Positions 21,942-30,141 of a stretch of 30,141 nt of DNA are shown here, piece by piece. Every line of letters begins with the position of its first letter. The first letter of the stretch is position 1. Both the position numbers and the translations under genes were made by a program. Below the pieces are notes generated by a model, which was given only the letters and a program-made list of their open reading frames with translations, had not been told where the DNA came from and did no database searches. The DNA is from an uncultured Myxococcales bacterium (GTDB taxonomy: Bacteria; Myxococcota; UBA727; VGSZ01): positions 1 through 30,141 of the forward strand of contig CAJBHN010000467.1 of assembly GCA_903952805.1 (NCBI GenBank), in the 5' to 3' direction.

Positions 21942-24900
21942 TCACGTGACCGTATGGGCCACGGCCCGGAGCTTGGCGGCGGTACTGTTGACGGCGCTGT
22001 GGCTGTCGTGCGCCATGTGCTCGCAGTGGTGAACGAATTCCGGGGCGGGCACCAGCACACGCAAGGCCGACAGCGCCGTCTCGCGCACAATGGGATGCTG
22101 CGACTGCAGGTGGCCAATGACGACGGCCGTCGCGCCGGGCAACCCCAACTCGGTGACGGCGTGGAGGGCACAGACCACCAACCAGGGATCGGAGCCCTCA
22201 AGCAGCTGACCAAGCCAGACTTCGGGTTGGTGACGGACCAACGGGTAGAGTTCATCCCCCCGTTCCAACACGCGGTCGAGAGCGCGGCGAGCCACCGCTT
22301 GCTCTGCCGCCAGCTCGAAGCCGGCCTCCAACACGGGCAGCAGGGCCCGTTTCTCGTCGCCCAACAACACGTTGTCGAGGACCTCGATGGCGTTGGCCCG
22401 GGCCACCGACGACGTCGAGCGCAGATTGCCCCAGATGGTTTCGATGGCCTTGTGGGGGTGAATGATCCCCAGCAGGCGAAAAATGCCCTCCAGGGAGTGC
22501 TGCGCCCGCACCTCCAGGGCATCGCGCAGCAAATCCCGACGGGCATCCTGTGTGACCGGGGCGAGGTCGGCCATCATCGCCAGCAGCTGGTAGTGGCGCT
22601 GCAGCTCAATGGCGACGACGCGACGAATGGCGACCTCGTCAACGGCGACTCCCAGCCGATCGCGCACACGGGCACATGCCCGCGCAAGCTCGCGGCGGAC
22701 AGCGGGTTCATCGACCGTCAGCAGCGCCGACATCAGAGCGTCCAGCGCCGAAGCGGTACCGATGCGCTCCAACACGCGGGGAATGCTCTTGCGGATGTGC
22801 AGGTCTTCGTGGGGCTGCAACACCACGCGGACCAACGCGACGATGACGTCGTCACCATAGGCCGCGAGCGCCGCCTGGGCCGCGCGTCCGAGCTCGCGCT
22901 GTGACAACTGCTGGATCAGACGTGCCATCAGTTCGGGAGACTTCATGGCGCCGGCGGCGGCGATGGCGGCCAACTGGACGCGGAGGCTGCGGTCGCCGAG
23001 CAAGGCTTGCACGGGTCCATGGAAGCCCTTGACGGCGATGTCCTCCAGCACCCGGGCGCAGGCGAAGCGCATGGTCTCGTCCTCGTCGGCCAGCATGGCC
23101 TTGAGATCGGCCGCCGCGTGCAAGATGCCCTCGAAACCGCCGTAGCGGATGATACCGGCGACGGCGGCGCCGCGCACCGACGGGGACGTGCTGCGCAGCA
23201 TGGGTTCAACGGCGCCGATGGCCTGGTCGCCGACGATGGCGCAGTAGGCGGCGACGGCGGCCGCGCGGACATCGTCGTCGACATCGGCGTGGTGGCCGAC
23301 GGCAAACAGGCGCTCGACGCGGGCGGGATCGATGGTCGCGACCCGTTCGCCGCCACGGCGGTCGCCAATGAGTTCGAGAGAGGCCCGACGCACCGTGGCA
23401 TCGTCGTGGTCGAGCAGGGAGACCAGCTCGGTGGAGAGGTCGTGGCCTTGTACCCGCCGACAGAGTTCGATGCTGTTGAGGATGTCGGTGTCATCGTTGC
23501 CCCGCAGCCGCGAGCGCAACAGGGCCACGGTGGGGGCATCGTTGATGGTGAGGCCCTGGTCGGAAAAATCCAATCGACGACGACGCAGGGTGGACAACAG
23601 TTCTTTGACGTACTCGCGGCGGATCAACAGGATGAGGCCGATCCAGCACGCCACCAGCACCGCAGCCACCACCGCCAGGCTGGTCAGCGGCAGGCGCAAT
23701 GGCCCCACCAACACCACCATGGCCGCTCCCGCCAGGCCGCCGGCCATGGGCTTGATGACGCCGTCGATGAACGTTTTGGCGCGACCGCGGGCCTGCGATG
23801 GCACCGGCGTGTAGAGCACCTGCATGGTGGCGTCGGTGATGCTGTAGCGGAAACTGTTTTCTGCGCCCTTGGTGAACACCGCACACATGAACGCCGACGC
23901 GAGCGACGACACCATCGCGAACAAACCACCCAGCAAGGTCACCGGCAGCAACAACAAGGCCGCCACGACGCCGAAGCGCTCGAGAATCCGGCCGGTCAGG
24001 GCCAGCTGCATGACGGCCGCCATGATGCCGGTGACGGCGGAAAAAAGGCCCATGAATGCCGAGATGGCGTCGGTGTCGGCGAGGCCAGCGTGGGTGAAGT
24101 GCTCTTTGACGAGGACTTTGAACTGATAGTCGATGAGCGGCACGGTGACGAAGGTGGCGACGGTCATCCCCGCCACGATCTTGAGGTGCTTGGACTGAAA
24201 AATATTGGAGGCCTGCTGGGAGACCTTGAGACCTTGCTGTTGTGTGCCGCGTTTCCCGCGGACAGCGTCGAGGACAGCGACATGGCGCAGCCGGGCTCTC
24301 TCGGTACGGCCCATCGACCGGATGACGGCGGCGCCGCCCAACAGCAACACCATCTGCAGCACCAGCAGGTTCTCGGTGCCAATCGCCTTCACCAGGCCAG
24401 AGACGGCCAGGCCGCAGACGATGCCGGCGATGACGCTGCCCGACGACACGATGGGGAAGAGGCGTTTGGCTTCTCGCGAGGAGAACAAGTCACCGGCGAA
24501 GGTCCAAAACTGCAGGATCAGGAACGTGCCGTAGACCTCGACGAAGTTGTAGAGGACGACATAGACCCAGCGCTGCTGCAGCGTGAGCAGCAGGCGCATG
24601 AAGCCCATCAGCACGACGGTGGTCAGCAGGGTCCACACCAGCAACTTGTCCCGACGGAAGCGATCGGCGATGCGCGCAAACAGCAGAGCGGGCACCGGCA
24701 CCATCACGGCGACGGAGATGTACATGGAGGCAAGGTCTTCTTTGCTGAACGCGCTCAAGAACAAGGAGTCGCGCTGAATACGACCCGAGATGAACGTCGA
24801 CACCGCCAGCAGCAGATACAGAGCCAGGCCGACGACGCGTCGTCCCTCGCCGTCGCGGATGTTCAGGGCCTCTTTGAGCCAGATCAGGACGCCGTTGATC

Positions 24901-25043
24901 CGGGAGGACCGCCGAGACGGCGGGGACAGCGGGGACAGCGGGGACAGCGGGGACGTCGGAGCAGGCACCGTCAGCACGCTATGGTGAGTGGGCGGCGCAC
25001 GTCGAGCATGGTCGGCAGACGTCAGCGTGCCCGCTGACGCCAC
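21942..25043 (-). CDS. ATP/ADP-translocase-like (NTT family) carrier fused to C-terminal HEAT repeats
   Basis: Residues about 65-480 form a polytopic membrane domain of the nucleotide-transporter/MFS type: ALYLLLAVSTFISGRIQRDSLFLS, LYNFVEVYGTFLILQFWTFAGDLFSSREAKRLFPI, and the hallmark FRYSITDATMQVLYTPVPSQ with RAKTFIDGVIKP (398-431). Residues about 500-1020 are HEAT-like helical repeats (DDATVRRASLELIGD, DDDVRAAAVAAYCAIVGD, SPSVRGAAVAGIIRYGG and more), a cytoplasmic scaffold for protein contacts. Substrate is not readable from sequence; true ATP/ADP exchange is typical of intracellular bacteria, and free-living homologs are uncharacterised. A GTG at 25043 is the longest start; the Ser-Pro-Leu-rich first 50 residues make the true start uncertain. 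No ribosome site decides it. Confidence 0.8.
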   Translation of the reverse strand: MASAGTLTSADHARRAPPTHHSVLTVPAPTSPLSPLSPLSPPSRRSSRINGVLIWLKEALNIRDGEGRRVVGLALYLLLAVSTFISGRIQRDSLFLSAFSKEDLASMYISVAVMVPVPALLFARIADRFRRDKLLVWTLLTTVVLMGFMRLLLTLQQRWVYVVLYNFVEVYGTFLILQFWTFAGDLFSSREAKRLFPIVSSGSVIAGIVCGLAVSGLVKAIGTENLLVLQMVLLLGGAAVIRSMGRTERARLRHVAVLDAVRGKRGTQQQGLKVSQQASNIFQSKHLKIVAGMTVATFVTVPLIDYQFKVLVKEHFTHAGLADTDAISAFMGLFSAVTGIMAAVMQLALTGRILERFGVVAALLLLPVTLLGGLFAMVSSLASAFMCAVFTKGAENSFRYSITDATMQVLYTPVPSQARGRAKTFIDGVIKPMAGGLAGAAMVVLVGPLRLPLTSLAVVAAVLVACWIGLILLIRREYVKELLSTLRRRRLDFSDQGLTINDAPTVALLRSRLRGNDDTDILNSIELCRRVQGHDLSTELVSLLDHDDATVRRASLELIGDRRGGERVATIDPARVERLFAVGHHADVDDDVRAAAVAAYCAIVGDQAIGAVEPMLRSTSPSVRGAAVAGIIRYGGFEGILHAAADLKAMLADEDETMRFACARVLEDIAVKGFHGPVQALLGDRSLRVQLAAIAAAGAMKSPELMARLIQQLSQRELGRAAQAALAAYGDDVIVALVRVVLQPHEDLHIRKSIPRVLERIGTASALDALMSALLTVDEPAVRRELARACARVRDRLGVAVDEVAIRRVVAIELQRHYQLLAMMADLAPVTQDARRDLLRDALEVRAQHSLEGIFRLLGIIHPHKAIETIWGNLRSTSSVARANAIEVLDNVLLGDEKRALLPVLEAGFELAAEQAVARRALDRVLERGDELYPLVRHQPEVWLGQLLEGSDPWLVVCALHAVTELGLPGATAVVIGHLQSQHPIVRETALSALRVLVPAPEFVHHCEHMAHDSHSAVNSTAAKLRAVAHTVT
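24921..24954 (-). repeat. 9-bp tandem repeat near the carrier start (SPL)
   Basis: Three full copies and a partial copy of CGGGGACAG encode Ser-Pro-Leu repeats in the cytoplasmic N-terminus of the carrier-HEAT protein, or lie in its leader if translation starts later. Confidence 0.8.
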
Positions 25044-25060
25044 CGGCGTGACCGCGGGCT

Positions 25061-25450
25061 TCAGGGCAGCAGCCAGGCGAGACTGTAGCCGTGCCTGCCG
25101 TCAGCGACGGTGATGGTCATCATGCCGGCGATGCCCTTGAGGTCGCCGGTGCCGGAGTCGGGGACGATGTCGATGATGAGCGTCTGGTCACCGCCGTGCA
25201 TGAGGCCGCTGTGCGTCACGACGAAAGAGCCTGCCAGACCGTCAAGGGTGCCAACGATGCGCTCGATGGCGACGTAGGCGGCGGAGTCCTTCACGGCGGT
25301 GCGGACGGCGAGCATGTGCACGGTGCTGGTGGCCGTCAGTCCACCGACAAAGCGCTTGGTGACGCTGGCCCGCGACAAGGACACGCCATCGACGGTGTCG
25401 TAGGGCGGCTCGCCGTGCATGGTGACTTCAAACGTGCCCTCGGCCTTCAT
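25061..25450 (-). CDS. DUF3224-like small beta-rich protein
   Basis: The 129-residue product MKAEGTFEVTMHGEPPYDTVDG continues with LSRASVTKRFVGGLTATSTVHMLA, AYVAIERIVGTLDGLAGSFVVTHSG and a closing IVPDSGTGDLKGIAGMMTIT. These blocks match the DUF3224 family as I know it, a lipocalin- or allene-oxide-cyclase-like barrel of unknown function. No signal peptide is present, so it is probably cytoplasmic. AGGAG stands before the ATG at 25450; the longer in-frame start adds 18 unlikely residues. It lies just upstream of the carrier-HEAT gene on the same strand and after the tal terminator, so the two may be co-transcribed. Confidence 0.8.
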   Translation of the reverse strand: MKAEGTFEVTMHGEPPYDTVDGVSLSRASVTKRFVGGLTATSTVHMLAVRTAVKDSAAYVAIERIVGTLDGLAGSFVVTHSGLMHGGDQTLIIDIVPDSGTGDLKGIAGMMTITVADGRHGYSLAWLLP

Positions 25451-25506
25451 GTGCTGCTCCTGGGTTGTGCGGCGCTGGGTGCCTGAGGCCTGACGCAGGC
25501 GCACAC

Positions 25507-25538
25507 GAAAAACAGGCCGACCCGCGGGCCGGCCTGTT
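25507..25538 (-). terminator. Intrinsic terminator downstream of tal
   Basis: On the minus-strand transcript AACAGGCCG (complement of 25538-25530) pairs perfectly with CGGCCTGTT (complement of 25519-25511), and five U follow. It lies about 75 nt past the tal stop and separates tal from the DUF3224-like gene. Confidence 0.85.
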
Positions 25539-25553
25539 GCTGCCGTCGACGAC

Positions 25554-25589
25554 GACGACGCTGCCGACGACGCTGCCGACGACGCTGCC
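25554..25589. repeat. Three perfect copies of a 12-bp repeat downstream of tal
   Basis: GACGACGCTGCC occurs three times in tandem between the tal stop codon and its terminator, preceded by further GAC triplets. It is non-coding on the tal strand. Confidence 0.85.
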
Positions 25590-25611
25590 GACTACGACGA
25601 TGGCCTGACGG

Positions 25612-26589
25612 TCAGATCGACGCGAGGCGGGGCTTCAGCTCGTTTTCGAGGTCGGTGATGGCCTTGGAGAAGCCATCGATGCCCTCGGCGAGCTTGTCGA
25701 ACGCCATGCGGTCTTGCTGGTGCATCGCGTCGAAGGTCGCTTTGTCGACGTGGATCTTTTCGACGCCGGCGGTCTGGGCCGCTTCGACACTGAGCTTCTT
25801 GGGCAGGGTGCCGGTGGTGCTCTGCAGCTCGTCGAGGAGCTTGGGGGCGATGGTCAGCAGGTCGCAGCCGGCCAGCTCGGTGATTTCGCCGACGTTGCGA
25901 AACGACGCGCCCATGACCTCGGTCTGGTAGCCGTGGCGCTTGTAGTAGTTGAAGATCTTGGTGACCGAGACGACGCCGGGGTCGTCGCTGGGGGCGTAGG
26001 TCTTCTGGTCGGTGTTCTTCACGTACCAGTCGAGGATGCGGCCCACGAAGGGTGAGATGAGGGTCACGCCGGCTTCGCAGCAGGCGACGGCCTGGTGGAA
26101 ACCGAAGATGAGCGTGAGGTTGCAGTGGATGCCGTCTTTCTCGAGGTTCTCGGCGGCCTTGATGCCCTCCCAGGTCGCCGCAAGCTTGATGAGGATCCGC
26201 TCCTTCTTGATGCCGGCGGCCTCGTACATGGCGATGAGCTGGCGGGCCTTGGCCTCGCTGGCGGCCTGATCGAACGACAAGCGGGCGTCGACCTCGGTGG
26301 AGACGCGGCCGGGGACGACCTCGAGGATGCGCATGCCGAATTCGACGGCGAGGCGGTCGACGGCGAGCTTGATCTGCTCGTCTTCGTGCTTGCCGGGGGC
26401 CTGCTTCTTCGCCCACTTCAAGGCCTCGTCCACGACGCCCTGGTACTCGGGCATCTTGGCGGCGGCGGCGATCAAGCTGGGGTTCGTCGTGGCGTCCCGG
26501 GGACGGAACTTCTGGATGGACTGGAAGTCGCCGGTGTCGGCGACGACGACGGTGTGGCCTTTGAGCTGATCGAGGAAGGTGGCGGACAT
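25612..26589 (-). CDS. tal: Transaldolase
   Basis: The 325-residue protein is a classic TalB-type transaldolase. It starts MSATFLDQLKGHTVVVADTGDF, where Asp18 is the catalytic acid, and continues with DATTNPSLI (the substrate-binding signature), the Schiff-base lysine in RILIKLAATWEGI (Lys135), GIHCNLTLIFGFHQAVACCEAG and ISPFVGRILDW. It transfers a dihydroxyacetone unit between sedoheptulose-7-phosphate and glyceraldehyde-3-phosphate in the non-oxidative pentose phosphate pathway. AGGGG precedes the ATG at 26589; the frame stays open upstream but with unrelated residues. It is divergent from the helicase gene and has its own terminator. Confidence 0.97.
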   Translation of the reverse strand: MSATFLDQLKGHTVVVADTGDFQSIQKFRPRDATTNPSLIAAAAKMPEYQGVVDEALKWAKKQAPGKHEDEQIKLAVDRLAVEFGMRILEVVPGRVSTEVDARLSFDQAASEAKARQLIAMYEAAGIKKERILIKLAATWEGIKAAENLEKDGIHCNLTLIFGFHQAVACCEAGVTLISPFVGRILDWYVKNTDQKTYAPSDDPGVVSVTKIFNYYKRHGYQTEVMGASFRNVGEITELAGCDLLTIAPKLLDELQSTTGTLPKKLSVEAAQTAGVEKIHVDKATFDAMHQQDRMAFDKLAEGIDGFSKAITDLENELKPRLASI

Positions 26590-26779
26590 GGTTTGACCCC
26601 TGGGATCGGGTGGTGACGAAGGCGTTCGTGGCTGGTTCGTGACTGAACGGGCGGGACGGTAGCACCGGGCCTCGACCGGATGGGACCATCCCACCCCGTG
26701 ACAGGTGAGACAAAGACCTACCTGACAAAACGTACAGGTCGTGCTTTCCCCGGTCGCCCCCATTTGCCACAATGCCGGC
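26590..26779. promoter_or_regulatory. Divergent tal/helicase intergenic region with inverted repeats
   Basis: TGGGA-CCA-TCCCA (26681-26693) is a small perfect inverted repeat. Nearby, ACAGGT (26702, 26735) and ACCTAC/ACCTG words form a cluster of short direct and inverted repeats that could be an operator. No confident -35/-10 pair is visible. Confidence 0.3.
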
Positions 26780-28993
<2,214 letters not shown>

Positions 28994-29005
28994 CCAAACA
29001 TCCGA

Positions 29006-29025
29006 CCCCATCTCGGTTGATGGGG
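29006..29025 (+). promoter_or_regulatory. Hairpin between the helicase gene and the cyclic-nucleotide-binding gene
   Basis: CCCCATC-TCGGTT-GATGGGG forms a perfect 7-bp stem with a 6-nt loop, 12 nt after the helicase stop. No U-tract follows, so it is not a clear terminator; it resembles the gap hairpins of the ribosomal cluster. Confidence 0.5.
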
Positions 29026-29065
29026 CTTGCGACGACGACGGGGGGCGGTTCATGGTGCTGGTCTC

Positions 29066-29539
29066 ATGAGCGTCGCCATTGGTCGGGTCATCGGGACGGT
29101 GGAAAAGGTGCTCTTTTTGAAGAGCATCGACCTGTTTTCCCAGATCTCAGGCGAGGATTTGTCGCAGATCGCGCTCATCACCGACGAGGTGCAATTCGAA
29201 GACGGCGACGAGATCTTCCACCAGGGCGACGGCGGTCAGACCTTGTTCTTCATCATCGAAGGCAAGGTGCGCATCCATGCCAACGGCGTGGCCGACGACC
29301 TGGCGGTGTTGAGCGAACGGGCGGTGTTTGGCGAGATGGCGTTGCTTGACAGCGAGCCCCGCAGCGCGTCGGCGACGGCGTTGACCGACGTCGTCTGTCT
29401 GAAGATCGAGCGCGATGATTTCAACGAGATCCTCGCCGAGAAGAGCGAGATTGCGCAGGGGATCATCAAGGTGCTGATCCGCCGGCTGCGCAGCACGCTG
29501 GACCGGCAGCGCGTCTCGGGGCCCGTCACCAAGGCGTGA
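29066..29539 (+). CDS. Single-domain cyclic-nucleotide-binding (cNMP) protein
   Basis: The 157-residue protein is one CAP-type cNMP-binding beta-roll. FLKSIDLFSQISGEDLSQIA is the usual entry helix, DGDEIFHQGDGGQTLFFIIEGKVRI the roll, and FGEMALLDSEPRSASATA (88-105) the phosphate-binding cassette, with the Glu and Arg that contact ribose and phosphate in place. After a helix (EKSEIAQGIIKVLIRRLRSTL) it ends without a DNA-binding helix-turn-helix, so it is not a CRP-like transcription factor. It probably acts as a sensor on a partner protein. The ATG at 29066 gives the clean domain; the frame is open upstream. The FHA gene follows 55 nt later. Confidence 0.85.
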   Translation: MSVAIGRVIGTVEKVLFLKSIDLFSQISGEDLSQIALITDEVQFEDGDEIFHQGDGGQTLFFIIEGKVRIHANGVADDLAVLSERAVFGEMALLDSEPRSASATALTDVVCLKIERDDFNEILAEKSEIAQGIIKVLIRRLRSTLDRQRVSGPVTKA

Positions 29540-29594
29540 AGCGGCACCGGGGCGACGGTTCGACAACGACACCGCAGATGGGCGAAGGTCAAGC

Positions 29595-30141
29595 ATGACT
29601 ACCCGCGGTCGCTCGGGCGACGATGTCTTTGCCGATGATGCCCCACGAGGCCGGCCGTCTCGATCGGCGTCGATGCCGACGGCCGCGGTCACCATGGTGG
29701 GCAAGCTCGACGTCAAAAGTCAGGACCCCGCCGGCGGCCCGTGGCGGCTGCACGTCGTGGGCAGCGCCGGCACCTCGTCGTTTCACCTCGACGAAGGCGA
29801 GCACATCATCGGCCGCAGCGGCGACGTCAGCATCCGCGTCGACGAAGACAGCATCAGCCGCCGCCATGCCCGGCTGCTCATCGACGGCGACACCCTCAGC
29901 ATCACCGACCTCGGCAGCATGAACGGCGTGCGGGTCCGCGAGCGGACCATCAAGCCCAACCAGGCGGTGGCGTTGTCGCCGGGGGAGGGCTTCGAGCTGG
30001 GCTCGATCATGCTCGTGTTGCAGCGGCGCAAGGTTGCCGAAAAGCCGCGCCGTCGCGTCTACGACCACGGCTACTTCGAAAACCGCGTCGACGAAGAGAT
30101 CGCCCGTCGCGCCGCCCGCAGCGCCCACAGCGAAGGCAGCG
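29595..30141 (+). CDS. FHA-domain signalling protein, N-terminal part (3' truncated by the window)
   Basis: The frame is open from the ATG at 29595 to the window end (182 codons). After a disordered lead rich in Arg, Ser and Asp, residues about 48-145 are an FHA phosphothreonine-binding domain with all conserved motifs: IIGRS (71-75), SISRRH (86-91) and DLGSMNGV (105-112). Next comes RRRVYDHGYFENRVDEEIARR, a segment I associate with myxobacterial FHA regulators that continue into a degenerate cyclase-like and a sigma-54-activator domain; the part that would prove this is outside the window. AAGG precedes the ATG. It would read Ser/Thr kinase signals. Confidence 0.8.
   Translation, partial: MTTRGRSGDDVFADDAPRGRPSRSASMPTAAVTMVGKLDVKSQDPAGGPWRLHVVGSAGTSSFHLDEGEHIIGRSGDVSIRVDEDSISRRHARLLIDGDTLSITDLGSMNGVRVRERTIKPNQAVALSPGEGFELGSIMLVLQRRKVAEKPRRRVYDHGYFENRVDEEIARRAARSAHSEGS

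Noticed and set aside
23007..25037. A 676-codon plus-strand frame opposite the carrier-HEAT gene
   Set aside because: The minus strand encodes a coherent membrane and HEAT protein; the plus-strand translation is rich in His, Gln and Gly with no domain.

Overview
The window looks like GC-rich chromosomal DNA from a deltaproteobacterium-type organism, most likely Myxococcota. This is inferred from gene content: Cys-rich lipoproteins with D-x-D-C motifs, low-complexity Gly-Glu and Val-Asp-Pro linkers, a carrier-HEAT fusion, an FHA protein with an HGYFE motif after the FHA domain, and histone-H1-like Lys/Ala/Thr repeats. No rRNA, tRNA, insertion sequence or CRISPR array was seen. Layout: (1) 1-1093 is the 3' end of a plus-strand extracytoplasmic protein with a (Gly-Glu)19 linker. 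(2) 1394-2323 is a minus-strand FAD/NAD(P)H oxidoreductase cut in two by an in-frame TAA at the Tyr codon of its flavin motif. (3) 2476-16534 is a minus-strand ribosomal super-cluster. In transcription order it reads rplB, rpsS, rplV, rpsC, rplP, rpmC, rpsQ, rplN, rplX, rplE, rpsH, rplF, rplR, rpsE, rpmD, rplO, secY, adk, rpmJ, rpsM, rpsK, rpoA, rplQ. (4) 17025-20445 is a plus-strand peptide/nickel-type ABC importer: a binding protein and two permeases with ATGA overlaps, but no ATPase. (5) 20502-25450 is minus strand: a Cys-rich lipoprotein, an ATP/ADP-translocase-like carrier fused to HEAT repeats, and a DUF3224-like protein. (6) 25612-28993 holds transaldolase (minus) divergent from a DinG/XPD-type Fe-S helicase (plus). 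(7) 29066-30141 holds a cyclic-nucleotide-binding protein and the start of an FHA-domain regulator (plus). The ribosomal cluster is the core of the window and departs from the textbook S10-spc-alpha arrangement in three ways. First, rpsJ-rplC-rplD-rplW, rpsN, map/infA and rpsD are absent from their usual places. Second, its gaps are long, and nearly every gap over about 45 nt carries a stem-loop, mostly just after the stop codon of the preceding gene; two of these loops, 7.4 kb apart, have identical 10-nt arms. Third, adenylate kinase carries a lysine-rich histone-H1-like tail of about 130 residues. These three points, the TAA-split oxidoreductase and the carrier-HEAT fusion are the observations most worth following up. 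All functions are read from sequence motifs and family knowledge; no database search was possible.
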